From Deltaproteobacteria bacterium (GTDB taxonomy: Bacteria; Bdellovibrionota_B; Oligoflexia; Oligoflexales; Bog-1112), in assembly GCA_003136475.1 (NCBI GenBank), contig PLEQ01000079.1:526-6793 (forward strand): 6,268 nucleotides of DNA, given 5' to 3'. The number at the start of each line of letters is the position of its first letter. Position 1 is the first letter of the stretch. The translations under genes were made by a program, and so were the position numbers. Below the pieces are notes generated by a model. The model had not been told where the DNA came from, ran no database searches, and saw only the letters and a list, made by a program, of their open reading frames with translations. Positions 1-5,643 of the stretch are shown piece after piece.

Positions 1-249
1 CCGCAGGCTCCCGTCCATGTTTTGGTCATACCGCAAAAGCGGATCAACGGGTTTGCGGATTTTGCCGACAGTGATCCGCAAGCCATCGGCACCTTTATGA
101 AGGGTGTGGCAAAAGTCGCCAAGCATCTTGGCCTGGAAAGTGCTGGCTATCGCATCGTTTTCAACTACGGCCAGCATGGTCAGCAGACGGTAGACTATAT
201 TCATGCTCACATTTTGGGCGGTCGGCAGTTGAATTGGCCACCAGGGTGA
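1..249 (+). CDS. HIT/HINT family nucleotide-binding protein, 3' part (start lies before the window)
   Basis: This is the last 82 codons of a HIT-domain protein. HINT-like members hydrolyse purine nucleoside phosphoramidates or related AMP conjugates in the cytoplasm. The reading frame is open from base 1, so the TTG at 22 is internal. Visible family features are the strand PQAPVHVLVIPQKRI, which carries the conserved first His (fragment residue 6), a central helix, and the C-terminal signature ending HAHILGGRQLNWPPG, which matches the HINT1-type GGRQxxWPPG end almost exactly. In the His-x-His-x-His triad the first position is Tyr66 (TAT, 196-198), while the catalytic middle His68 and the last His70 are kept. 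The stop is 15 bp before manA and both genes run the same way, so they are probably co-transcribed. Family assignment is firm; the substrate is unknown. Confidence 0.93.
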   Translation, partial: PQAPVHVLVIPQKRINGFADFADSDPQAIGTFMKGVAKVAKHLGLESAGYRIVFNYGQHGQQTVDYIHAHILGGRQLNWPPG

Positions 250-264
250 TGTGAAGGTGAGGGG

Positions 265-1383
265 ATGGATTCGAGTTTTTTACAGCAGGCGCTGAGGGGC
301 CCCTTGCCACTCACTCCCAATAATTTTACACCTCGGGCGCGCACGCCATGGGGCGGTACCTTCATTGCTCAGCAACTGAAAGATGCCGTGAGCCCCGAAA
401 CAAAAGGCGCAATTGTTGGGGAGTCCTGGGACTTTTCGTGCGAGCCCTCTTTCCCTTCGCGTTTGCTGGGCAGCTCTTTGACGCTGCATGATCTTTTTCG
501 CAGCTACCCCAAGGAGACGCTGTCTGCCACTCTGTTTAAGCAGGACCCGATGGCGGCTTGCGAGATTCTGGTCAAGTTCGTGGATGCGCAAGAGGACCTG
601 TCTCTGCAGGTTCACCCCTCTGACAGTGATCCGTTTTTGGGCAAGGAGGAATCTGGCAAACCCGAATCATGGTTGATTCTGCATGCCGAGCCCGGTGCCG
701 GAATCTATCTCGGCTTTCAATCTCAAGCGGCGCTTAGTCACGAAGGTCTTGCTCAAATCTTGCGCAGTGGTGCAGATCTCCGGCGCTTCTTACGATTTGT
801 ACCGGTGAAGGCCGGCGATTATTTCGAAATTCCAGCTGGCATCTGCCATGCGGTGGGCAAAGGCATCACCCTCCTCGAACCGCAACGGGTTTTGTTCGGA
901 AAAAAAGCTCGAACCTACCGTATGTATGACTGGGGACGACGCTACAATGCCAAAGGCGAAGCCGACCCCGAGGGCAAGGGGCGTGAGCTCCACATCGAGG
1001 AATCTCTCCACCTTGTACAGCCTACCGTGCAGTGCGGCGATAAATTTCTCGCACAGCTGCGCAGTCTTCCTAGGCGACAAAACGTCGGCGAAGGGATTCG
1101 CATCGATAGCTTCGGTCACAATCCGTTTTATCGAACCCACCGTGTTCAGGTGCCGGCGCAGCAAACTTTGCATTGGAACCTTGAGGACACTTATGGAGCC
1201 CTGCTGCCAACCGAAGGTTATTTTAAACTCCGCTCAGCCGATGGCGCAGATTCCTACTGGCAAAAGGGCCAGCCAGGCTTGCTGCCCGCCGCATGCTTTC
1301 CGCTGACGATTCAGGCCTTGCACGACACCACTTTCTACATCGTCAATCCCCTCTCCGCCAAAATACAATGGTGGCAAAATTAG
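265..1383 (+). CDS. manA: Mannose-6-phosphate isomerase, class I (phosphomannose isomerase)
   Basis: It interconverts mannose 6-phosphate and fructose 6-phosphate, feeding GDP-mannose synthesis for surface polysaccharide or allowing mannose use; it is a cytoplasmic zinc enzyme. The 372-aa protein shows TPWGG near residue 30, GESWDFSC near 55, and the four expected zinc ligands: Gln115 and His117 in LSLQVHPSD, Glu134 in GKPESW, and His195 in IPAGICHAVGKG. These are followed by TLLEPQ, then YRMYDWGRRY and RELHIEESL, the usual order in type I PMI. The rest forms the second cupin half. Length is between the short Bacillus-type (about 315 aa) and the E. coli-type enzyme (about 390 aa). The ATG at 265 is supported by AAGGTGA at 254-260. 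The usual I in TLLEIQ is P here, and an A7 run lies at 900-906. The gene closely follows the HIT gene. Identification is secure. Confidence 0.95.
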   Translation: MDSSFLQQALRGPLPLTPNNFTPRARTPWGGTFIAQQLKDAVSPETKGAIVGESWDFSCEPSFPSRLLGSSLTLHDLFRSYPKETLSATLFKQDPMAACEILVKFVDAQEDLSLQVHPSDSDPFLGKEESGKPESWLILHAEPGAGIYLGFQSQAALSHEGLAQILRSGADLRRFLRFVPVKAGDYFEIPAGICHAVGKGITLLEPQRVLFGKKARTYRMYDWGRRYNAKGEADPEGKGRELHIEESLHLVQPTVQCGDKFLAQLRSLPRRQNVGEGIRIDSFGHNPFYRTHRVQVPAQQTLHWNLEDTYGALLPTEGYFKLRSADGADSYWQKGQPGLLPAACFPLTIQALHDTTFYIVNPLSAKIQWWQN

Positions 1384-1414
1384 CGGGGGAAGACCGCCGC
1401 TTGTTTGCTTTTTT
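1382..1414 (+). terminator. Possible weak rho-independent terminator after manA
   Basis: An AGCGG (1382-1386) / CCGCT (1397-1401) inverted repeat with a 10-nt loop begins inside the manA stop codon. It is followed by a T-rich tract ending in six Ts (1409-1414). The stem is only 5 bp and the T tract is interrupted, so termination may be partial. The tract overlaps the -35 region of the next proposed promoter. Confidence 0.25.
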
Positions 1415-1429
1415 AAAGCTCGTTATGAT
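1401..1429 (+). promoter_or_regulatory. Putative sigma-70-type promoter for the 1460 gene group
   Basis: TTGTTT (1401-1406) and TATGAT (1424-1429) are separated by 17 bp. The -10 matches consensus at 5 of 6 positions and the -35 at 3 of 6. Transcription would start near 1436, giving a leader of about 24 nt before the ATG at 1460. This is a sequence match only. Confidence 0.45.
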
Positions 1430-1459
1430 GAGTAGATTAGAAATCAAAAGGAAAAGTCG

Positions 1460-1657
1460 ATGAACCCCTTTAAAGTTTATGATCGTAAGACCAAGACAAC
1501 CTGGATTGTCCTCAACTACCATGCAACCCCGGACGGTGGTGAATATCTCGCAGTTCGCGAAGATGATTCTGCCAAGGATGGCGAAATTAATGTTATGAAG
1601 ATTGAGGAAATTTGTCGCTTAAAGTGGGTCGATTTCTGGCAAAAAGTCGAGAGCTAG
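1460..1657 (+). CDS. Small hypothetical cytoplasmic protein (65 aa)
   Basis: I do not recognise this protein. It has no signal peptide or membrane segment. It starts FKVYDRKTKTTWIVLNY, looking like two beta strands joined by a basic turn. An acidic loop follows (EDDSAKDGE, about residues 33-41), then a short helix-like end with aromatics (LKWVDFWQKV). The composition is that of a small folded domain. Translation is supported by AAAAGGA at 1446-1452, 7 nt before the ATG. A promoter-like pair lies just upstream, and it is the first gene of the co-directional set that continues with the SurA-like, GNAT and GT9 genes. No other overlapping frame here looks coding. Confidence 0.7.
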   Translation: MNPFKVYDRKTKTTWIVLNYHATPDGGEYLAVREDDSAKDGEINVMKIEEICRLKWVDFWQKVES

Positions 1658-1697
1658 CGCGTGGTTTTTGCTCGGGCCTGTGGACATAGACACAATT

Positions 1698-1705
1698 GGT
1701 GGGGG
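1698..1705 (+). promoter_or_regulatory. G-rich ribosome binding site that favours the TTG start at 1711
   Basis: GGTGGGGG sits 5 nt upstream of TTG 1711 and 14 nt upstream of ATG 1720. The spacing supports TTG as the start. TTG 1696 and GTG 1699 have no such site before them and would themselves lie in this G-rich stretch. Confidence 0.45.
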
Positions 1706-1710
1706 TATGC

Positions 1711-2277
1711 TTGCGTTTGATGTGGAAAATAGTTTGGGTCTTTGGCCTCCTCGCAAGCGCCGTCCAGGCCAAACCGGTCACGATCGATCGCGTGATTTTG
1801 AAGGTGAATGACTCCACCTACACCCAACGCGATCTCGAAATCTATCTCTTGGTCAAAGCCTTAGCGGTCGCGCAAAGTCAGGGTATTGCCACGGAAAACA
1901 ATTGGCAAGATTCTGTGCAGCGTTTTAAAACCGATATGCTTGCTTATGAGGAGACATTTAAGCTACGTTATGCAAGTTCGTCTAAAATAGCGGACGCTGA
2001 GCTTGCCAAAGTCCGGACCCTCATCACAGCGAGCAAGGAACTCAACGATCTGAGCCAAAGACTGGTGATTGCGGACAAAGATATTGAACAGAGTTTAATT
2101 ATGTTAGAGCGTATTCAAAAGTATAATAAAGAACAAAAGGAAAGCGTCGAATCCCAAGGCATTCCCCACGAACGTCGGGTACCCCTTGCCGAAAAGAGAA
2201 ATTTTGTGCGCATCTTTGACGACGCTCACGAATACCGTTTCATTCAACCCAGCGCCTTTTCTGCCGCAAAAAAGTGA
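1711..2277 (+). CDS. Exported SurA N-terminal-like periplasmic protein lacking a PPIase domain
   Basis: From the TTG at 1711 the product is 188 aa. It has a signal peptide: short basic start, hydrophobic core IVWVFGLLASA, probable cleavage after VQA at residue 20. The mature protein opens VTIDRVILKVNDSTYTQRDL (about residues 23-42), which matches the start of SurA/foldase chaperones (IDRVVAVVNDEVIT..DL). A mostly helical body follows to about residue 150, including a charged stretch ERIQKYNKEQKE. The parvulin-type isomerase domain that normally follows is absent, so any role would be chaperone-like or structural. The start is uncertain: TTG 1696, GTG 1699, TTG 1717 and ATG 1720 are in frame, and ATG 1720 still leaves a workable signal peptide. 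The stop overlaps the GTG of the acetyltransferase gene. SurA relationship is inferred from the N-terminal motif and is moderate. Confidence 0.75.
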   Translation: MRLMWKIVWVFGLLASAVQAKPVTIDRVILKVNDSTYTQRDLEIYLLVKALAVAQSQGIATENNWQDSVQRFKTDMLAYEETFKLRYASSSKIADAELAKVRTLITASKELNDLSQRLVIADKDIEQSLIMLERIQKYNKEQKESVESQGIPHERRVPLAEKRNFVRIFDDAHEYRFIQPSAFSAAKK

Positions 2278-2723
2278 CCAGTAGCTTTGTCAAATATCAG
2301 CAGCCCAGCGAGCTCACGCCCGCAATTATCGCTTGTGTTGAGGCCTGGGACTACTGGCCTTTAAAAGAATTCAAGGACGCCCTTGCGACTGGGAATTATA
2401 CCCTATTCGCCCGCATCTGCGATGGGGTTTGCTCCGGCGTCTTGCTGGTCGTGAATCTTGGTGACGCTGCGGACGTTGTTTATATTTACACCGAGCCGCG
2501 TTTTCGACGTCAAGGTCTTGCACTCCAGCTCTTGCGTGAATGCGAGCGCACAGGCAAGAGCGATGGACTCGTGCAGAAACTTTTTCTCGAAGTACGACCG
2601 GACAATGGTGGCGCGCAGAAGCTTTATGAAAGCTTTCAAATGCAGCTTATCGGCACACGTAAAAACTATTATAAAGACGGTAGTGATGCCCTCGTTTATA
2701 GGAAGGTATTGCAGAGATCATAA
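2274..2723 (+). CDS. rimI: GNAT N-acetyltransferase, RimI-like
   Basis: It transfers acetyl from acetyl-CoA, in RimI to the N-terminal amine of ribosomal protein S18. The 149-aa length equals that of classical RimI (about 148). Seen directly: the acetyl-CoA pyrophosphate loop RRQGLA (Arg78, Gly81, Ala83) after the strand VVYIYTEP; LEVRPDN with Glu106; and YES with Tyr118, at the spacing of the RimI Glu103/Tyr115 catalytic pair. The RimI-typical RKNYYKDGSDALVYRK follows near the end. The GTG start shares bases with the preceding TGA (GTGA), and no clear ribosome binding site precedes it, so translation is probably coupled to the SurA-like gene. There is no tsaB-like gene beside it, unlike many genomes. 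Family is certain; S18 as target is inferred, and another protein or small-molecule substrate is possible. Confidence 0.9.
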   Translation: MTSSFVKYQQPSELTPAIIACVEAWDYWPLKEFKDALATGNYTLFARICDGVCSGVLLVVNLGDAADVVYIYTEPRFRRQGLALQLLRECERTGKSDGLVQKLFLEVRPDNGGAQKLYESFQMQLIGTRKNYYKDGSDALVYRKVLQRS

Positions 2724-2777
2724 GGCATACGCACGCGGGCTTTCGCAAGAAAGTTTTGACTCCGCAGTGCTTCGCTC

Positions 2778-2784
2778 AAGGTGA
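2778..2784 (+). promoter_or_regulatory. Shine-Dalgarno that sets the heptosyltransferase start at ATG 2790
   Basis: AAGGTGA lies 5 nt before ATG 2790. The in-frame GTG at 2781 lies inside this site and so is unlikely to be the start. The same heptamer precedes manA. Confidence 0.7.
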
Positions 2785-2789
2785 CGGGC

Positions 2790-3839
2790 ATGGAATTTAC
2801 AGATCTCGTTTGGCTACAGACCGCCTTTATCGGAGATATAGTCTTGACGACCGGTGCCATTAACCTCGTGGCTCAAGAATTTCCGCACGTCCGCCAGCAT
2901 GTCATTTCGACTGCTGCGGGGTGTGAACTTTTGAAAGGCTCTCCCCACTTGCATGCCCGCCTGCCCTTTGCCAAACGCAGTGGCACCCTCCGCTCTTTTT
3001 GCGAACTCAAAGCTCAGTTGAAAAGTGCTGGCATAGAGCCAAGCTCCACTCTTCTGCTCCAAGTGCATCGCAGTCTGCGTTCCTCCTTACTCAGTCGCTA
3101 CCTGGGTATCCGCACCCTTACGTATACCGATACAGTCTTTAGCTTCCTTGCGCATAAAAGGATTGTGCGCGATCGAACTCAGCATGAAGTCGTCCGTGTT
3201 GCCTCCTTACTGCAAGGCCTGGGGCTCAGTCAGGAGCGCATTCAAACGGTAAAACCTCAACTGGTTCCCCTCGCCTGGCAAACGGAAATCGCTTGGCAAA
3301 ACGAACTCAGCGCATTTCCCGGCAAACTGATCGCATTGGCGGTCGGTAGCCAGTGGGGCACCAAACGTTGGCCGCTCAACTCCTACCAAGCCCTAGCTAA
3401 AAAATTACTCGCCTACCCTGAGTTTGGTCTCGTCCTTTTAGGAACGCGTGAAGAGAAGGAACTCACCGACCCTCTTGTCCAATCTCTTGCTTCTACGGAT
3501 CGGGTGTGGAACCTGGCTGGCCTCAGCTCCTTCGATGATCTACGACGCATCTTTCCCAAATTGAGCCTAGTGGTCGCCAATGATAGCTCCCCCGTACACT
3601 TTGCCTCAGCCTTTGATATCCCAACGCTCGCTATTTTTGGCCCAACGGTCCCGGCCTTTGGTTTTGGTCCTCTCGCCACTCACAGTCAGGTTGTGGAACA
3701 CAAGACCCTCCCCTGTCGCCCCTGCAGCGACCACGGTCCCCAAAGCTGCCCACTCAAACATTTTAAATGTATGAAGGATCTGTCCGTCGAGGAAGTTTTT
3801 GCAGCAGCTTGTCATTTGTTGGAGTTAGAGAAAATCTAG
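2790..3839 (+). CDS. Glycosyltransferase family 9: ADP-heptose--LPS heptosyltransferase (WaaF/RfaF-like)
   Basis: It is predicted to add heptose from ADP-heptose to the LPS inner core at the inner face of the cytoplasmic membrane. Numbered from ATG 2790 (349 aa), the N-terminal Rossmann half begins DLVWLQTAFIGDIVLTT with the conserved Gly-Asp (Asp16). The donor-side half shows VGSQWGTKRWP (about 185-195; the family has PGAxWxTKRWP), LLGTREEKEL, NLAGLSSFDDL, and VVANDSSPVHFASAF with IFGPT (about 261-286). The tail has a CxPC plus CP...C cysteine cluster (Cys309, 312, 320, 327), typical of the heptosyltransferase II branch. The usual NDSG is NDSS here. No signal peptide or membrane helix is visible, as expected for a peripheral GT-B enzyme. 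The gene lies 66 bp after the acetyltransferase gene and ends at a convergent hairpin. Heptosyltransferase II is likeliest; another GT9 acceptor is possible. Confidence 0.92.
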   Translation: MEFTDLVWLQTAFIGDIVLTTGAINLVAQEFPHVRQHVISTAAGCELLKGSPHLHARLPFAKRSGTLRSFCELKAQLKSAGIEPSSTLLLQVHRSLRSSLLSRYLGIRTLTYTDTVFSFLAHKRIVRDRTQHEVVRVASLLQGLGLSQERIQTVKPQLVPLAWQTEIAWQNELSAFPGKLIALAVGSQWGTKRWPLNSYQALAKKLLAYPEFGLVLLGTREEKELTDPLVQSLASTDRVWNLAGLSSFDDLRRIFPKLSLVVANDSSPVHFASAFDIPTLAIFGPTVPAFGFGPLATHSQVVEHKTLPCRPCSDHGPQSCPLKHFKCMKDLSVEEVFAAACHLLELEKI

Positions 3840-3843
3840 CGAG

Positions 3844-3866
3844 GTACTCTACCAATTGTAGAGTAC
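3844..3866. terminator. Perfect 9-bp hairpin between convergent genes; candidate bidirectional terminator
   Basis: GTACTCTAC (3844-3852), loop CAATT, GTAGAGTAC (3858-3866) form a perfect inverted repeat just after the heptosyltransferase stop. On the plus strand it is followed by GAGTTTTA, only a weak T tract. On the minus strand it contains the last codons and the stop of the phosphatase gene. The stem is moderate in GC, so termination strength is uncertain. Confidence 0.5.
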
Positions 3867-5087
3867 GAGTTTTAGGTTGTTGATTTGAGTAGGGCTTATG
3901 CCGATTTCATTTCTTGCTTCCGTCACTTGGTCGATCTGCTCCTTAAGGAGTGTATCGATATCCTGTGTCGATAAAGTACGCTTGTTTTCTTTTGCCCATT
4001 CTATGATTGCTGCCACGCGAGAGCCCACAACGATCGAGGCACTCCGTCCTTTGCCGCTTTTGCAATGAACATAGACGATTTTATCGCCCTCACTTGTCGA
4101 AGCTAGAACGTCCTTGATAGCCGCTTGCACTAGCCCTTCTGTCATCATGGTGCGATCAGGTGTTGAATATTGATTGAGAGTGCGAACGCCATAAGTGTTG
4201 TCCTCCACTGGGAACTCCTTTTTCGATCGACCTCTTTCATAAGGCGTGGACTTGGGTCCTTCTTTTGACAATTTTAAGTCAGTCTTTGTCTCTAGCATGT
4301 CTCGTTCAAAGTCTTGAACAATCGAAATAATTTTAACTTCTTGCCTGCTACTTGCAGTCAATTGAGTAAGGATATCTTTGTTAGGCAACATGCCCAGCCT
4401 AACTGTAGCACCTTGTTGCGCTAGGTCCGATTGCTTAAAACCAACTAATTTATTTTGCAAACTTGCATCTTTAATTTCGATTGGTTTCATGACATTAAAT
4501 TTGACGTATTCTGGATTCTCCCATTTCTCGTTAACGGCCTTTTCAAAATATGTTTGTCGATACTTTAAGTCTCTAGAAAGCACTGTGCGACCGACATGAA
4601 CCAAAAAGTCCGTGGCTATGAAAATAGCTTTTTTAGCTTGCAAGGCCACTGCGGTCCCCAATGGAATGTTTACGAGACCTAAGCTCTGGCTGCTGACTGT
4701 GGTGTCCTGCGCCTGCAGGGCCTGAGCGATCATGATGTCGAGGTTTATAGCTTGAACGTCGATAAAGGCAGCTTCATTAAATGAACTCGTACCGTTACTG
4801 GTATTTGTGCTAGCGGCAAGGCTTGTACTGGTGTCCGTTTGAGTACTTTGATAGTCCTGAAGCCTCGCGTCGATATAGGCTTGAGGAAATATAGTAATTT
4901 TCTCATCGTCATCAAAAAGATCGAGCACAAAATCCGGAGTATTGGCGGCGCTCTTAGCACTCGCCAGAGCGAGTTGCGTGCTTGTGCTGTTATGGGCCGA
5001 GCTGGCGCTTGCTTGGTTTTTTTTGCAGCTGAAAGTACCCAACAGGCAAAGCCACAGCAAGCTTAAACGAAGAATCTTAGCAAGCAT
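3849..5087 (-). CDS. Lipoprotein with C-terminal dual-specificity (PTPMT1/PTEN-like) phosphatase domain
   Basis: The 412-aa protein starts with a lipoprotein-type signal (MLAKILR, then LSLLWLCLLGTFS, Cys21); the lipobox TFSC is not ideal. Ser/Thr/Ala-rich, probably disordered stretches (about 25-50 and 81-103) and a region of unknown function (about 105-220) follow. The phosphatase domain spans about 225-410: VRLGMLPNKDIL and the QDFE loop resemble the PTPMT1 start (LGxLP... and the NEEYE segment). Asp311 in STPDRT is the likely general acid. The P-loop VHCKSGKGRS carries nucleophile Cys342 and Arg348 (CX5R). Lys at P-loop positions 2 and 5 is as in PTEN (CKAGKGR), which favours a phospholipid or inositol phosphate over phosphotyrosine, but this is inference. 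GAGG (within 5093-5097) precedes the ATG. It shares direction with two other exported-protein genes. Phosphatase assignment is strong; substrate unknown. Confidence 0.9.
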   Translation of the reverse strand: MLAKILRLSLLWLCLLGTFSCKKNQASASSAHNSTSTQLALASAKSAANTPDFVLDLFDDDEKITIFPQAYIDARLQDYQSTQTDTSTSLAASTNTSNGTSSFNEAAFIDVQAINLDIMIAQALQAQDTTVSSQSLGLVNIPLGTAVALQAKKAIFIATDFLVHVGRTVLSRDLKYRQTYFEKAVNEKWENPEYVKFNVMKPIEIKDASLQNKLVGFKQSDLAQQGATVRLGMLPNKDILTQLTASSRQEVKIISIVQDFERDMLETKTDLKLSKEGPKSTPYERGRSKKEFPVEDNTYGVRTLNQYSTPDRTMMTEGLVQAAIKDVLASTSEGDKIVYVHCKSGKGRSASIVVGSRVAAIIEWAKENKRTLSTQDIDTLLKEQIDQVTEARNEIGISPTQINNLKLVLYNW

Positions 5088-5127
5088 TCTAGCCTCAGTT
5101 TGAATTTATTAAGTTTGTATATCTTAT

Positions 5128-5133
5128 ATTATA
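5128..5133 (-). promoter_or_regulatory. Perfect -10 box (TATAAT) upstream of the phosphatase lipoprotein gene
   Basis: Reading the minus strand, TATAAT occupies 5133-5128, about 40 nt before the ATG at 5087, so transcription would start near 5121. At 17-bp spacing the -35 position reads TTCCTT, a poor match. An activator or alternative contacts may be needed. The surroundings (5101-5135) are strongly AT-rich. Confidence 0.45.
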
Positions 5134-5153
5134 GCGGTGGATGGCTTGGAAAG

Positions 5154-5179
5154 GAACCTAAAGCTAGCAAGAACCTAAA
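5154..5179. repeat. Two 9-bp direct repeats (GAACCTAAA) 17 bp apart, upstream of the phosphatase promoter
   Basis: GAACCTAAA occurs at 5154-5162 and 5171-5179, with the palindrome GCTAGC (5163-5168) between them. On the minus strand the copies lie just upstream of the TATAAT box, around -34 to -58, where an activator could bind. A pair this short could also arise by chance. Confidence 0.35.
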
Positions 5180-5268
5180 TGTCTCAAGGGAGGGGAGGGC
5201 TGTTCAAAATCGCTTGATAGAGCAAGCCCAGGGAGTGCTTCTGGCTCAATAATTCTTCGCGGCTCAGC

Positions 5269-5544
5269 TTAATAATCTCTTGAGACATCCCACTTGTAAA
5301 TTTCATGAGGGGGCGGACGGACCACGCGTGGGTTATCCAGGAGCGCACAGATTTCCTGGGGGCTGGCATCGTCGGTATTTGCTCCCTCTTTTTCTTCGTT
5401 AGGAGTTTCAGGTATCTTTGCGTCCATTCCAGCGGGAGATCGTGTTGGCAGATCACTTGCGGGCTGTGAAGCTTTCGAACCACAACCGCTAGCTTCCAAA
5501 AAAAATACGAGTAGAAAGATTAGCGATTTAATCTTCCCAAGCAT
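5269..5544 (-). CDS. Small hypothetical lipoprotein (91 aa), possibly shortened by a frameshift
   Basis: It begins with a clear lipoprotein signal: MLGKIKSLIFLLVFFLEASGC, lipobox ASGC, lipidated Cys21. The mature part (about 70 aa) is rich in Pro, Ser, Glu and Asp, with no recognised domain; the only compact piece is near the end (ICALLDNPRVV). Such proteins usually tether to the envelope through the lipid; function unknown. An AGGTG site (within 5549-5553) lies just before the ATG, and a consensus-like promoter lies about 100 bp upstream. The codons for F14-F15-L16 contain a T8 run (5498-5505). After the stop at 5269, another frame of the same strand stays open to 5184 and looks protein-like, so the gene may once have been about 119 codons. 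It lies about 180 bp upstream of the phosphatase lipoprotein gene in the same direction. Confidence 0.72.
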   Translation of the reverse strand: MLGKIKSLIFLLVFFLEASGCGSKASQPASDLPTRSPAGMDAKIPETPNEEKEGANTDDASPQEICALLDNPRVVRPPPHEIYKWDVSRDY

Positions 5545-5643
5545 GAAACACCTAATATATAGATTCAGATTGAAGAAGGAGACTTTTTTTACGCATCGCT
5601 TCGTTGAGGGCAGAAGGAGCTCTCACTGAAGAGTACGCGCGGC

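Noticed and set aside
790..1306. Long open frames on both strands inside manA (minus 790-1173, plus 848-1306)
   Set aside because: They overlap the conserved manA reading frame, have no ribosome binding sites of their own and encode Arg/Ser/Cys-rich sequences typical of shadow frames.
1668..1696. TTGCTC-17-CACAAT as a promoter for the SurA-like gene
   Set aside because: Both boxes are poor (3 of 6 and 4 of 6), and the implied transcription start would leave almost no leader. Read-through from the upstream promoter is simpler.
2739..2757. Small hairpin CTTTC-GCAA-GAAAG followed by TTTT between the acetyltransferase and heptosyltransferase genes
   Set aside because: The stem is 5 bp with low GC and the T run is only four bases. 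It is too weak to call a terminator, though a GNRA-type loop could make it a minor RNA structure.
2458..2784. Plus-strand 108-aa open frame overlapping the acetyltransferase gene
   Set aside because: It lies mostly in another frame of a clearly conserved GNAT gene and has no protein-like features; the GNAT frame explains the region.
5179..5288. 10-bp inverted repeat ATGTCTCAAG / CTTGAGACAT enclosing 110 bp, resembling a miniature transposable element that covers the shifted-frame tail of the small lipoprotein
   Set aside because: No target-site duplication flanks it, the ends do not extend beyond 10 bp, and one such pair within about 100 bp is expected by chance in a window of this size.
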